From Tenacibaculum lutimaris (lineage in GTDB: Bacteria; Bacteroidota; Bacteroidia; Flavobacteriales; Flavobacteriaceae): a stretch of 64,000 bases of DNA. This document shows, piece by piece, positions 9,088 through 18,099 of the stretch. Every line of letters begins with the position of its first letter. Position 1 is the stretch's first letter. The DNA lies in the NCBI RefSeq assembly GCF_003610735.1, contig NZ_RAQM01000010.1:124001-188000 (forward strand), given 5' to 3'. Under the pieces are notes generated by a model that saw only the letters and a list, made by a program, of their open reading frames with translations, was not told the origin of the DNA and did not search any database. Position numbers and translations under genes: made by a program.

Positions 9088-9866
9088 TATGCTAACACTG
9101 TTTGATTAATTTGTTTAGCAATTCCATCCCAAAGTTGTATTCTTTTTTGTAATGATTCTTTAGCATAATATAATACATCATCCCACTTTTGCTGATCTTC
9201 CCCGCACAACTCTTCTATCATTTGTAACGATAACGGTCCGTGTTCATCACCATCTAACTCTATATGTCTGTTCAGATAATACGTTAGTTTGCTATATGAA
9301 CTTCCTTCTTTCTCTTCTGTATTTTTTACAATTTCTAAAAACATATCAGGAATCACATCTTCTCTTCCAAAGGTAAAACTAGATGCAATAATATGTGGTT
9401 GTCCTGTTTTGATTACCTCAAAAGAGAAATTTACAAAGTCTTTAACTTCTTCAATAATAGAACAACCTTCTACTGCAAGTTCAACAGGCTTTCCGTCAAT
9501 GATCTCTGAAATAAAACTTGAAATTTGAACTGTACTAGCTCCTGCTTGACGCATCGCATCAATATACATTTCAAAGTGACTTTTAGGCTCTCCTAACTCA
9601 TTTATGTCTGTTTCCTCACCTAATACAATTTCATTGATAAAACGAGCTGTTTTGGTATTTACAGCAGGTAACCAAGGTAAGGTTACGCAAGTAAGCTCTC
9701 GTTGCAAAGCTTTTAACAACGACATAAAATCCCATACAGCAAATACATGTGATTCCATAAATAGTTTTACATCGTCAATATGTTGTAACGAATTGTACAA
9801 CTCGTGCTCTTTTAATTGTTGTCTTAACGGTGCTAACTCCTTTTCTATCTGTAAAATATTGTTCAT
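9087..9866 (-). CDS. DUF3050 family protein (heme-oxygenase-like fold suspected)
   Basis: The start is placed at the ATG at 9864-9866 (protein [14 protein letters not shown], about 259 residues). The longer frame, back to 9908, would run through the fabI terminator hairpin. The sequence is all-helical, with conserved candidate metal ligands: [16 protein letters not shown] near residues 38-53, HFEMY near 98-102, and [14 protein letters not shown] near 206-219. This spacing of Glu, Asp and His on helices is reminiscent of heme-oxygenase-like diiron proteins, which is inference. The gene precedes a glycosyltransferase gene and probably shares its transcript. The reaction is unknown. Confidence 0.75.
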   Translation of the reverse strand: MNNILQIEKELAPLRQQLKEHELYNSLQHIDDVKLFMESHVFAVWDFMSLLKALQRELTCVTLPWLPAVNTKTARFINEIVLGEETDINELGEPKSHFEMYIDAMRQAGASTVQISSFISEIIDGKPVELAVEGCSIIEEVKDFVNFSFEVIKTGQPHIIASSFTFGREDVIPDMFLEIVKNTEEKEGSSYSKLTYYLNRHIELDGDEHGPLSLQMIEELCGEDQQKWDDVLYYAKESLQKRIQLWDGIAKQINQTVLA

Positions 9867-9881
9867 TTTGTAGCTATCAAT

Positions 9882-9911
9882 AAAAAATGCAAATCTAACG
9901 ATTTGCATTTT
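9882..9911 (-). terminator. Terminator of fabI
   Basis: A perfect 12-bp stem (AAAATGCAAATC / GATTTGCATTTT, loop TAAC) is followed on the minus strand by a T run. It lies downstream of fabI and just upstream of the DUF3050 ATG. Confidence 0.88.
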
Positions 9912-9937
9912 ATCTATATTCTATTTCAATAAAGATC

Positions 9938-10750
9938 TTACTCTTCTATAAATCTTTCCATTACTGAATCACTAACTCCCATGTTAGAGAAACCTCCATC
10001 GTGGAATAAGTTTTGTAAGGTTACTTTCTTCGTTAAATCTGAGAATAACGAAATTGTGTAATCTGCACATTCTAACGCTGTCGCATTTCCTAATGGAGAC
10101 ATTTTTTCAGCATATGAAATAAATCCGTCAAAACCTTTTACTCCTTGACCTGCAGTAGTTGGTGTTGGTGATTGAGAAATGGTATTTACACGTACTTTAT
10201 GATCTCTTCCAAAGAAGTATCCGAAGCTACGAGCAATACTTTCTAAATACGCTTTGTTATCAGCCATATCGTTATAATCTGGGAATACACGTTGTGCTGC
10301 CATATAGGTTAACGCAACAATGCTTCCCCACTCGTTCATAGCTTGTTTGTTGTATAAAACATTCATTACTTTATGAAAAGATACTGCAGAAACGTCCCAT
10401 CCTTTTGTTGTAAAATCGTAGTTAGAATCTGTATAGTGTTTTCCTTTACGTACGTTTACTGACATTCCGATTGAATGTAAAACGAAATCAATTTTACCTC
10501 CTAAAATTTCCATAGACTTTTCAACTAAATTGTTTAAATCGTCCATAGAAGTAGCGTCAGCAGGAATAATTTCTGAACCGGTTTTTGCTGCTAAATCTTT
10601 GATTCCTCCCATACGCATTGCAATTGGCGCGTTGGTTAATACAAACTCTGCTCCTTCTTCGTGAGCGCGTTCAGCAACTTTCCATGCAATAGAATTTTCG
10701 TCTAATGCTCCAAAAATAATTCCTTTTTTTCCTTTTAATAAATTATACAT
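9938..10750 (-). CDS. fabI: Enoyl-[acyl-carrier-protein] reductase (NADH), FabI
   Basis: This 270-residue short-chain dehydrogenase performs the last step of fatty-acid elongation, reducing trans-2-enoyl-ACP. The N-terminal Rossmann motif is the FabI variant (GKKGIIFGALDENSIAWKVA). The catalytic pair Tyr-x6-Lys lies in DYNDMADNKAYLES near residues 158-166, preceded by the family motif LTYMAAQRVFPDYN. SQSPTPTTAGQGVKGF corresponds to the substrate-binding loop. The length is normal. It is transcribed alone, from a TATATTTG element 40 nt upstream to its own terminator. It is the expected target of triclosan-type inhibitors. Confidence 0.95.
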   Translation of the reverse strand: MYNLLKGKKGIIFGALDENSIAWKVAERAHEEGAEFVLTNAPIAMRMGGIKDLAAKTGSEIIPADATSMDDLNNLVEKSMEILGGKIDFVLHSIGMSVNVRKGKHYTDSNYDFTTKGWDVSAVSFHKVMNVLYNKQAMNEWGSIVALTYMAAQRVFPDYNDMADNKAYLESIARSFGYFFGRDHKVRVNTISQSPTPTTAGQGVKGFDGFISYAEKMSPLGNATALECADYTISLFSDLTKKVTLQNLFHDGGFSNMGVSDSVMERFIEE

Positions 10751-10789
10751 ATTTAAAATATTTTAGTCTATCGTTGTTCGTTTAGAAAG

Positions 10790-10797
10790 CAAATATA
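10790..10797 (-). promoter_or_regulatory. Probable -7 element of fabI
   Basis: On the minus strand this reads TATATTTG, matching TAnnTTTG, and gives a leader of about 35 nt before the fabI ATG. No clear TTG is present at the -33 position. Confidence 0.45.
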
Positions 10798-10801
10798 CTC
10801 T

Positions 10802-12454
10802 TTAATTTAATAATTCCTTTGCATGGGTCAAGGCACTTTCAGAAATGTCTTTCCCACTTAGCATTTCTGCAATCTCTCTAATTCGCTCACTTTCTGATAA
10901 CAGTTTTAAATTTGAAGTAGTTACACCTGCTTCTTCTCCTTTAAATACTTTGTAATGTTGTACTCCTTTAGAAGCTATCTGTGGTAAATGCGTAATAGTT
11001 ATTACCTGCATATTCATTCCCATATCCTGCATTATTTTTGCTATTTTATTAGAAACTTCACCTGAAACTCCCGTGTCAATTTCATCAAAAATAATGGTTG
11101 GTAATTGTATATTTTCTGATAATATTTTTTTGATAGATAACATTATTCGAGATAATTCTCCTCCTGATGCTACCTTTTTTAACTCTCCAAAATTTCCGCC
11201 TTTATTAGCAGAAAATAAAAACTCTAAATTGTCTTTTCCGTTAGATAGATAATCTTCTGAAGGCTGTAACTCAATCGCAAATCGAGCATTGGGCATTCCT
11301 AGTTCAGATAAAAGATATTCTACTTCTTTTTTTAACTTCGGAATTATCTTATTTCTCGATGTTGTAATCATGTTTGCTACTTCATCTAACTTTTGAGCAA
11401 CCTCTTTTATTTCTACTTCCTTTTTAGCAATCAATCCTCCAGCATCTTCAACCTGTGCTACTTTTTCCGATAACGACTCGTAAATTTCTTGCAACTCAAT
11501 TATTGTTGCAACAGAATGTTTCTTTTGAAGGTTATAAATTAACTGTAACCTATCGTTCAATTCTTCTATTTCATTAGGATTGAATTCTACTTCTTCATTA
11601 GCACTTTCCAATTCTGTAACTACATCATCTAACTCAATTTTAACACTCGTTACTCTATTAGCTAATTCTTCATATTCTTTTGAATATGAGCTTATTTTCT
11701 GTAGCTTATTTTCTAAGGAAAGTAATAAGGTTTGAATACCTATTTCTTCATTTACTGAGACTCCTAATGCCTCTGATAAATTCAATTTTATATCTTCAAT
11801 ATTGTTTAATTTATCTAGCTTCTCTTCTAAAACTTCTTGTTCTCCTACTTGTAATTTTACTTCTTCAAGCTCATTAAACAAATGTAAGTTATACTCGTAT
11901 TGCTCTTTTGATTTTTCTGTCTCTTCCTCAAGTTTTTTTAGCTCTTTTTTTAATTTACTGTAGGCTTTTAATCCTCTTTTGTAAGAAGCTATTTTTGCTT
12001 GATTCTTTGCCAGGGCATCAATTACTGAAAACTGAAAACTTACATCTGATAACTGTAAAGTTTGATGCTGTGAATGAATATCTATCAGTTTCGTTTTTAA
12101 AGCAGAAAGTACCGATAAGGTAACCGGTGTATCGTTAACAAAAGCACGTGATTTTCCTGAAGGTAAAATTTCTCTTCGAATGATTGTCTCTACTTCATAA
12201 TCTACATCTAACTCTTCAAACAGCTCTTGTAAGTCATGACCTTCTAATGAAAATTGTGCTTCTATTACACATTTTTTTTCAGTGTCTTTTAAAGATGATA
12301 AATCAGCGCGGTTACCCATCACTAAACCCAAAGCTCCTAATAGAATAGATTTTCCAGCTCCAGTTTCACCAGTAATGATAGATAAACCTTTTGTAAAATC
12401 AATCGATAACTGATTGATTAGCGCGTAGTTTTGTATGGATAAATGTGTTAACAA
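10802..12454 (-). CDS. recN: DNA repair protein RecN
   Basis: This 550-residue SMC-like ATPase acts early in double-strand break repair. Walker A is GETGAGKS at residues 29-36, and the region just before it (SIQNYALINQLSIDFTKGLSIIT) is the RecN signature. The middle (about 160-370) is a long Glu/Lys-rich coiled coil. The C-terminal half carries the ABC signature ASGGELSRIMLSIK, Walker B PTIIFDEIDTGVSGEV, and the His of ITHLPQIAS. Length and domain order are normal. It is the last gene of the minus-strand run bamD-rpoZ-coaBC-porD-recN, a widely conserved order in flavobacteria. Confidence 0.96.
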   Translation of the reverse strand: MLTHLSIQNYALINQLSIDFTKGLSIITGETGAGKSILLGALGLVMGNRADLSSLKDTEKKCVIEAQFSLEGHDLQELFEELDVDYEVETIIRREILPSGKSRAFVNDTPVTLSVLSALKTKLIDIHSQHQTLQLSDVSFQFSVIDALAKNQAKIASYKRGLKAYSKLKKELKKLEEETEKSKEQYEYNLHLFNELEEVKLQVGEQEVLEEKLDKLNNIEDIKLNLSEALGVSVNEEIGIQTLLLSLENKLQKISSYSKEYEELANRVTSVKIELDDVVTELESANEEVEFNPNEIEELNDRLQLIYNLQKKHSVATIIELQEIYESLSEKVAQVEDAGGLIAKKEVEIKEVAQKLDEVANMITTSRNKIIPKLKKEVEYLLSELGMPNARFAIELQPSEDYLSNGKDNLEFLFSANKGGNFGELKKVASGGELSRIMLSIKKILSENIQLPTIIFDEIDTGVSGEVSNKIAKIMQDMGMNMQVITITHLPQIASKGVQHYKVFKGEEAGVTTSNLKLLSESERIREIAEMLSGKDISESALTHAKELLN

Positions 12455-12523
12455 ATTTTATTCTTTAAAAGGAATAAAAGTAAGGATTTTGATTGAATTA
12501 TATCAACCAAAAACTAAGGAAGT

Positions 12524-12700
12524 CTAGCGAATTTTCAACAGCTTATAAACTTTCTCTTTAAATATTAAAAACAAGAAAATAATTAGTAGTAATACATGGT
12601 CAAACTTTGTTAAGTCTCCATCAAATACTATTCCTTTTACCGTAACAAATATTATAATCAAGATTAGAACTAAAAATAAAACTATTTTTCTAAACTTCAT
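12524..12700 (-). CDS. Small two-helix membrane protein
   Basis: The start is taken at the ATG at 12698-12700 (MKFRKIVLFLVLIL), one base past the porD stop codon; the longer frame upstream would overlap porD. The 58-residue product has two hydrophobic segments (about 5-24 and 33-50) and a basic tail (FKEKVYKLLKIR). It sits between porD and recN, tightly coupled to porD. The function is unknown, and I recognise no family. Confidence 0.55.
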   Translation of the reverse strand: MKFRKIVLFLVLILIIIFVTVKGIVFDGDLTKFDHVLLLIIFLFLIFKEKVYKLLKIR

Positions 12701-12701
12701 T

Positions 12702-13592
12702 TTACTTAATATTTTTCCATCTACTTTTATAGGTCGGGGCAATTCTATTAAGAACGGCTAACATTTGTGATTGATTTTTAGAAGGAATTCCGTCTGAAAA
12801 AACATTTACGATTTCATCTCCTTTTGCATCTAAAAAAACACGAATCATATAGTTTCCTACTGCAATATTAAATAGTTTATCCAAATCTAAAACACTTTTT
12901 TCTATAGCTTCTTTTGCTGAACTTTTATCGTCAGCTAAATTGTCAAACCCATTACGGTGATAGTTATAATAAATACTACGTAGCGTACTAAACTTTGAAG
13001 ATAACAAATTATCTATCAAAGCAAAACGGTTTTGTTTTCCTACTTCGTTTTGCCAACCTGATTCTCCACTAGATTGCGCTAATAGCATAATACTTTCTGC
13101 TTGCTTTAAATAAGTTTCTCCTCCTTTTAAGGCAAAAGTATCAGCATCTACTCCTATAATTGCATACGCATAAAAAGCTATCATAGAAATTAAATTAGAT
13201 TCGTAAACCGTTGGATTATAAATTAACGGATCAAATTCGTTGTAACGGAAATTAAAATTCGTATCGTTAATATTTAAAACTGGCGTTGCATAAGTTGAAT
13301 TATAAACTGGTCGTGTAGACTGCACTTGTAAAGTGCCTGAAAAGTTACTTCCATTTTGTTCGTTTATAATAATGTTAAATGCACAATTTATGCGCTCTTG
13401 CTGTTTAAAGTTTCGATTCGTCCATTGTTTATCGTTGATAAACTCTGTTAACGCCTTTTGCAAGGTTTGATACACTTGTTTATTACTACTTTGTACTTTA
13501 TCTGAATTGATAATTACAGTAGCATTCAATTCTTGCGAATGAGATGAAAAAACAATTGAAAAAAGAAAAACTATAAAGGCTAATTTACGCAT
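12702..13592 (-). CDS. porD: DUF4835 family protein, type IX secretion-associated PorD
   Basis: This 296-residue protein has a signal peptide (1-19, SIVFSSHSQ). The body matches DUF4835: N-terminal ELNATVIINSDKVQ, YNEFDPLIYNPTVYESNLIS near residues 113-132, and the C-terminal MLAVLNRIAPTYKSRWKNIK. Members of this family are annotated as the type IX secretion protein PorD in Bacteroidota. Its exact role in secretion is not resolved. Its position between coaBC and recN is a conserved flavobacterial arrangement. It overlaps the end of coaBC by 8 nt. Confidence 0.85.
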   Translation of the reverse strand: MRKLAFIVFLFSIVFSSHSQELNATVIINSDKVQSSNKQVYQTLQKALTEFINDKQWTNRNFKQQERINCAFNIIINEQNGSNFSGTLQVQSTRPVYNSTYATPVLNINDTNFNFRYNEFDPLIYNPTVYESNLISMIAFYAYAIIGVDADTFALKGGETYLKQAESIMLLAQSSGESGWQNEVGKQNRFALIDNLLSSKFSTLRSIYYNYHRNGFDNLADDKSSAKEAIEKSVLDLDKLFNIAVGNYMIRVFLDAKGDEIVNVFSDGIPSKNQSQMLAVLNRIAPTYKSRWKNIK

Positions 13593-14796
13593 CTAATTTT
13601 TGTATTATTTCGTTAACGATATCTTTTGACACTTCTTTTTTCGATTTTAAATCGAATGATTTTTCGTTCAAATCAGCATCAATAATTGTAATTTTATTAG
13701 TGTCGGTTGCAAAACCGGCACCTGCATCACGTAACGAATTTAATACAATAAAATCTAAATTTTTGCGTGTAAGCTTACTTTTTGCGTTTTGTACCTCATC
13801 GTTCGTTTCTAATGCAAACCCAACTAACAACTGTTTTTTCTTAATTTCTCCTAGAGATTTTAAAATATCTTTAGTTGGCTCTAACTCAATACTTAACGCT
13901 GCTTCCTTCTTTTTTATTTTTTGAGTTGCCACATTTTTTGGTCTGTAATCGGCAACTGCAGCAGATAATACTGCTACATCTACATCAGCATAATATTGAT
14001 GACAAGCGTCATACATATCTTGCGCCGACTTTACATCTACTCTATGAATAAATGAATGATTTACTTGTTGATGTGATGGACCTGCTATTAAAATCACCTC
14101 AGCTCCTAAATTAGCTGCTGTTTTTGCAATTTCAAATCCCATTTTACCAGAAGAATGATTTCCTATAAAACGTACAGGATCTATCGCTTCATAGGTTGGT
14201 CCTGCTGTAATTAATATTTTTTTTCCACGAAGTGGTAATTTAGATACTATATCATTTTCTATAAAGTCAACAATATCCTCTGGTTCAGCCATACGACCTT
14301 CACCAACTAATCCACTTGCTAATTCTCCTGAAGTAGCAGGAATTAATATATTTCCAAAACTTTGTAAACTTTCTAAACTAGTTTTTGTTGATGGATGCTG
14401 GTACATGTCTAAGTCCATCGCAGGTGCAAAATACACTGGACATTTTGCTGACAAATAGGTTGCTAATAATAAATTATCACATGTGCCATTTGTCATTTTA
14501 GACAAGGTATTTGCTGTTGCTGGAGCAATTAACATTAAATCTGCCCACAACCCTAAATCTACATGATTATTCCACAATTCATTTTCATCTTCTTTATCAT
14601 AAAAAGTAGAATGAACTGGATTTTTTGATAAGGTGGAAAGTGTAAGAGGTGTTATAAAATCTTTAGACGCAGGAGTCATAATTACTTTGACTTCTGCGCC
14701 TGATTTTATAAATAAGCGAACTAAGTTCGCTGTTTTGTATGCCGCTATACCGGCGGTAACACCAAGTAAAACTTTTTTACCGCTTAGTACAGACAT
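13585..14796 (-). CDS. coaBC: Bifunctional phosphopantothenoylcysteine decarboxylase / phosphopantothenate-cysteine ligase
   Basis: The protein has about 403 residues when started at the ATG at 14794-14796, one base after the rpoZ stop codon. The 13-residue upstream extension would run into rpoZ. The N-terminal flavoprotein CoaC domain (SGKKVLLGVTAGIAAYK; PATANTLSKMTNGTCDNLL; FAPAMDLDMY) decarboxylates phosphopantothenoylcysteine. The C-terminal CoaB domain (ILITAGPTYEAIDPVRFIGN; AAVADYRP; KKKQLLVGFALET) joins cysteine to phosphopantothenate with CTP. Together these are two consecutive steps of coenzyme A synthesis. All the expected motifs are present. Confidence 0.95.
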   Translation of the reverse strand: MSVLSGKKVLLGVTAGIAAYKTANLVRLFIKSGAEVKVIMTPASKDFITPLTLSTLSKNPVHSTFYDKEDENELWNNHVDLGLWADLMLIAPATANTLSKMTNGTCDNLLLATYLSAKCPVYFAPAMDLDMYQHPSTKTSLESLQSFGNILIPATSGELASGLVGEGRMAEPEDIVDFIENDIVSKLPLRGKKILITAGPTYEAIDPVRFIGNHSSGKMGFEIAKTAANLGAEVILIAGPSHQQVNHSFIHRVDVKSAQDMYDACHQYYADVDVAVLSAAVADYRPKNVATQKIKKKEAALSIELEPTKDILKSLGEIKKKQLLVGFALETNDEVQNAKSKLTRKNLDFIVLNSLRDAGAGFATDTNKITIIDADLNEKSFDLKSKKEVSKDIVNEIIQKLDA

Positions 14797-14797
14797 A

Positions 14798-15118
14798 TTA
14801 TTTTGTCTCTGGAGTTCTATAATAAACTTTACCATTTAACCACTCTTCTACTGCAATAGCATGTGGCTTTGGTAAACGCTCGTAAAATTTAGAAACCTCG
14901 ATTTGCTCTTTGTTTTCGAAAACTTCTTCTAAACTATCGTTATAAGTAGCAAACTCATCTAACTTATCTACTAATTCCTTTTTTAAATCAGAATTAATTT
15001 GTGTAGCTCTCTTAGCTATAATAGAAATAGCTTCATAGATATTATGCGTTGGAGCTTCGATAGCTTCTTTGTCATAAGTTATAGTACTTAACGGCGCTTT
15101 CGTTTCTTTATAATCCAT
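14798..15118 (-). CDS. rpoZ: DNA-directed RNA polymerase subunit omega (Bacteroidota type)
   Basis: This 106-residue protein carries the omega fold motif HNIYEAISIIAKRATQIN at about residues 25-42. A Bacteroidota-specific extension around it includes the C-terminal RLPKPHAIAVEEWLNGKVYY. Omega helps assemble the beta-prime subunit. The gene lies between bamD (3 nt away) and coaBC (1 nt away), the standard position in flavobacteria, and is clearly part of that operon. Confidence 0.92.
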   Translation of the reverse strand: MDYKETKAPLSTITYDKEAIEAPTHNIYEAISIIAKRATQINSDLKKELVDKLDEFATYNDSLEEVFENKEQIEVSKFYERLPKPHAIAVEEWLNGKVYYRTPETK

Positions 15119-15121
15119 TTT

Positions 15122-15934
15122 TTAACCTTTAACTAATTGTTCTTGTTCTTTGTTTAATGTTGCTAACATTTCGTTTGATTCTTCCATGAATTTTGATTCA
15201 GGGAAATTTCTTTTAAGCTTATCGTACGCTTTGACTGCTTCTTTTATTCTTTCTGCTTTTCTACGTTGCGTACTCTTCATTGCAAAATCATGGGCTGCTT
15301 TTAAACGATAGTATAAAGCTTCTTCTTTATACTTGGTTCCTAAATAATCTTCTAACAAATTATCAAATGCAACGATAGCCGCCTTGTAATTCCTAGAATC
15401 ATAATCTGCAGTTCTATAATATGTTTTTGCTATTTCGAAATATTTCTTTTCTAATTTAGAGCGTAACTCTGTGTAATATTTATTTGCTTCTTCTTGCTTG
15501 TCTGAATCAGGATAGGCATCAATAAACTTCTGAAAAGATTCTAACGCTTTGTTTGTATCTGTTGGATCTAAACTAAAGCTAGGAGCTGCTTTATAATAGC
15601 TTAATGCTGATAAAAAAGCGGCTTCTTCTTTCTTAGAACTTTTTGGGTAATTTCCCGTAAATCTATTAAAATAATAACCAGCAGAAATATAATCTTTTAC
15701 ATTGAAGCTAGACTGAGCTATCATAAATTGGATACGCTCCATTTGAGGTTTTCCTCTATATGAAGGTACAATTTTTTCAAACAATCGTAAGGCTTTTCCG
15801 TACTTTTGTGCTTCGTACATTTTCACAGCCATCTTGTATTGATCTTCTACAGTTCCTTTGTTTAATACTTTTTGGTACTCTCCACATGAAGTTAGTACTA
15901 AAAGCATCACGACAATATACGCTAGATTTTTCAT
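15122..15934 (-). CDS. bamD: Outer membrane assembly lipoprotein BamD
   Basis: The start is taken at MKNLAYIVV (ATG at 15932-15934); another ATG lies three codons upstream, right at the promoter. The lipobox LVLTSCG places a lipidated Cys at residue 17. The body (about 270 residues) consists of repeated TPR helices (FEKIVPSYRGKPQMERIQFM, FNRFTGNYPKSSKKEEA, FQKFIDAYPDSDKQEEA), as in BamD. With BamA, BamD inserts beta-barrels into the outer membrane. It heads the operon bamD-rpoZ-coaBC-porD-recN. Confidence 0.93.
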   Translation of the reverse strand: MKNLAYIVVMLLVLTSCGEYQKVLNKGTVEDQYKMAVKMYEAQKYGKALRLFEKIVPSYRGKPQMERIQFMIAQSSFNVKDYISAGYYFNRFTGNYPKSSKKEEAAFLSALSYYKAAPSFSLDPTDTNKALESFQKFIDAYPDSDKQEEANKYYTELRSKLEKKYFEIAKTYYRTADYDSRNYKAAIVAFDNLLEDYLGTKYKEEALYYRLKAAHDFAMKSTQRRKAERIKEAVKAYDKLKRNFPESKFMEESNEMLATLNKEQEQLVKG

Positions 15935-15947
15935 TTTTTGCATCTGG

Positions 15948-15955
15948 CAAAATTA
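15948..15955 (-). promoter_or_regulatory. Probable -7 element of the bamD operon
   Basis: The minus strand reads TAATTTTG, matching TAnnTTTG, 4 nt before the first bamD ATG. The predicted transcript start falls at or inside that ATG, which favours the second ATG at 15934. Confidence 0.45.
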
Positions 15956-16067
15956 GTGATTAAATATGGATTATTAAAACGATTTTTTTACTCTAAAAAT
16001 AGAGTTTTACAAGAAACTATAAAATCTGTTATAATTTTTCAAAAAAGTTACTAAATGTTTGTTAATC

Positions 16068-16583
16068 TTATTGCTGTGCTGCATCGGCTGATTGTGCTAC
16101 AATCTGCTTCACATCGTTATCAAACAAATACAAACCTCCTTTATCGTCTCCAATTAAGTTAATTTTATCTAATATATTACGTGCTAAAGCCTCTTCTTCT
16201 ATTTGCTCAGACACATACCACTGTAAGAAATTATGAGTTGCATAGTCTTTTTCCTGTAAAGTGATATGTACTAAATCGTTAATTGATTGTGATACCATTA
16301 CCTCATGATCAAATAATGTTTGAAACATATCTTTAAAAGATCCAAATTTTGCTGGTGGTTCTTTTAATTCTGAAACATGGGCATGCCCTCCTCGCTCGTT
16401 TACAAACTTTACTAATTTTAGCATATGCATACGCTCTTCATCTGAATGTGCATACATAAACTGTGCAACACCTTCAAAACCTTGAACTTCTGCCCAACAT
16501 GCCATTGCTAAATATATTTGTGAAGATTCTGCTTCTACTTTAATTTGATCGTTTAATGCTTTCTCTATTATTTTTGATAACAT
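16068..16583 (-). CDS. ftnA: Non-heme ferritin
   Basis: This 171-residue four-helix protein has the ferroxidase ligands Glu17, Glu50 and His53 (KVEAESSQIYLAMACWAE; YAHSDEERMHMLKLVKF) and a third helix with MVSQSINDLVHITLQEKDYATHNFL. The fourth helix has the WYVSEQIEEEALARNIL segment. It stores iron as a 24-subunit shell in the cytoplasm. Length and motifs are normal for the bacterial H-like ferritin class. The C-terminal tail (VAQSADAAQQ) is slightly extended. The gene is monocistronic. Confidence 0.95.
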   Translation of the reverse strand: MLSKIIEKALNDQIKVEAESSQIYLAMACWAEVQGFEGVAQFMYAHSDEERMHMLKLVKFVNERGGHAHVSELKEPPAKFGSFKDMFQTLFDHEVMVSQSINDLVHITLQEKDYATHNFLQWYVSEQIEEEALARNILDKINLIGDDKGGLYLFDNDVKQIVAQSADAAQQ

Positions 16584-16622
16584 ATTTTCTACTTTAAAAA
16601 TTACTCTTTATACAAAGATGCT

Positions 16623-16657
16623 AAAAAAAGACCACAATAACGAAATTGTAGTCTTTT
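16623..16657 (-). terminator. Terminator of dapA
   Basis: The arms AAAAGACCACAAT and ATTGTAGTCTTTT pair over 13 positions with one C-A mismatch. A T run follows on the minus strand, downstream of the dapA stop. Confidence 0.8.
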
Positions 16658-16683
16658 GTATTTTTAATTTTTATTTAGATAAA

Positions 16684-17559
16684 TTACATCTTGTCTATAA
16701 AATCTGAAATTTCAGTTTGTAATTCTTCTGATGCTTTTACTAAAGGTAAACGCACTTCATCTAAACAAATTCCTAATTTTTGTAATACTGCTTTGATTCC
16801 TGCTGGGTTGTTTTCAGCAAAAATTAAGTTTACGATATGCATTAATTTATAATGTATTTCATACGCTTCTTTAGCTTTTCCTTCTAATCCTAATTGAATC
16901 ATTTTAGAAAACTCTTTCGGCAACGCTTGTCCGATTACAGAAATAACTCCCGATCCTCCTGCTAAAGCTACACCCACTGCTAAATCATCATCACCAGAAA
17001 TTATTAAGAAATCTTCTGGTTTATCTTTTAACAGTTCATAATACTGCTGTTGATTATTTCCTGCTTCTTTTACTGCTACAATATTTTCAAAATCTCTCGC
17101 TAATCGTAAAGTAGTTGCTGGCTCCATATTTTTTGCAGTTCTACCAGGAACATTGTATAAAATAATTGGCAACGGACTTGCTAAAGAAACAGCTTTGTAA
17201 TGCTGATAAAAACCTTCTTGAGTTGGCTTGCTATAATATGGTGCTACCGATAAAACTCCATCGATACCAGTTAAATCTAACGTTTGTAATTCTTCAACAA
17301 CTGTTTGCGTGTTGTTTCCTCCAACTCCTAAAACTAAAGGTAAACGACCATTGTTTTCTTCTATTACAACCTTTATTATTTCTAATTTCTCCTCCTTAGT
17401 AATAGTTGCACTTTCTCCAGTAGTTCCATTTATTACTAAATAGTTTGTACCGTTTTCAATATTATAGTTTACTAACTTTCTAAGCGCATCAAAATCTACA
17501 CTTAAATCTTCGTTAAAAGGAGTTACCAAAGCTACTCCTGTTCCTACAAACTTTTGCAT
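16684..17559 (-). CDS. dapA: 4-hydroxy-tetrahydrodipicolinate synthase
   Basis: This 291-residue TIM-barrel lyase condenses pyruvate with aspartate semialdehyde, the first committed step of lysine and meso-diaminopimelate synthesis. Signature segments are [17 protein letters not shown] at the start, [10 protein letters not shown] near 45-54, the catalytic Tyr in ILYNVPGRT near 133, and the Schiff-base Lys in IVAVKEAG near 161. The length is normal. The start touches the stop of the DUF6913-like gene (overlap at 17559), so the two are translationally coupled. dapF, a later step, is also in this window. Confidence 0.96.
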   Translation of the reverse strand: MQKFVGTGVALVTPFNEDLSVDFDALRKLVNYNIENGTNYLVINGTTGESATITKEEKLEIIKVVIEENNGRLPLVLGVGGNNTQTVVEELQTLDLTGIDGVLSVAPYYSKPTQEGFYQHYKAVSLASPLPIILYNVPGRTAKNMEPATTLRLARDFENIVAVKEAGNNQQQYYELLKDKPEDFLIISGDDDLAVGVALAGGSGVISVIGQALPKEFSKMIQLGLEGKAKEAYEIHYKLMHIVNLIFAENNPAGIKAVLQKLGICLDEVRLPLVKASEELQTEISDFIDKM

Positions 17560-18071
17560 TATATTTTATTTAAAATCGTTAGATATTTTTTTAATTCTTG
17601 ATTCAAAACCGCTTCATTAAAACCTTCATCAGACACAACAATATCGTATAATCTGTCATCAATTTCAGCAAAACCAGCTTTAAAATCTGCTTGCGACAAC
17701 AAAGTTATTACATTCGTTAATAAGTTGGTGGCTTTTGTATAGTTTATAAGTAAGTCGTAATCATTTTTAACGAAATCTTTCAAATTGTCGGATTTTAAAC
17801 TCGCTTTAAACCCTAAATCTTTTTCAGTAAAAAATTTTGGTGATGGCTCATCTTTTTTAGAATATTCTCTAAATACCAATACCGATACATCTTCTTTTTT
17901 AAACGGAAAATTGTTTGCTAAATTTGCTAACACAACATTAACCAAAGCTTCATTATCTAACAAAATCGCTACTTTTTTAACTTGAGAATTCTTATGTGTT
18001 TTTTTGCTTTGTTTAGCTACTAACTTATCGTATTCTTTTTGAATAGATTTACTTTTTAATGTACTTATCAT
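17559..18071 (-). CDS. DUF6913-like conserved flavobacterial protein
   Basis: This 170-residue soluble protein has a basic, Lys-rich N-terminal helix ([20 protein letters not shown]) and then an alpha/beta body containing [27 protein letters not shown] and the end piece [19 protein letters not shown] recognise it as the family that sits directly before dapA in flavobacteria (annotated DUF6913). No catalytic motif is visible. Coupling to dapA is tight (1-nt overlap), but a shared function is not established. Confidence 0.65.
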   Translation of the reverse strand: MISTLKSKSIQKEYDKLVAKQSKKTHKNSQVKKVAILLDNEALVNVVLANLANNFPFKKEDVSVLVFREYSKKDEPSPKFFTEKDLGFKASLKSDNLKDFVKNDYDLLINYTKATNLLTNVITLLSQADFKAGFAEIDDRLYDIVVSDEGFNEAVLNQELKKYLTILNKI

Positions 18072-18099
18072 GTATGAAAATTAGGGGTAGCTAATTTAT

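Noticed and set aside
9867-9908. Longer N-terminus of the DUF3050 protein
   Set aside because: That stretch contains the fabI terminator hairpin; the ATG at 9864-9866 fits.
12701-12742. Longer N-terminus of the small membrane protein between porD and recN
   Set aside because: It overlaps porD coding sequence; the ATG at 12698-12700 follows porD's stop directly.
14797-14835. Longer N-terminus of CoaBC
   Set aside because: It would overlap the end of rpoZ; the standard protein begins MSVLSGKKV.
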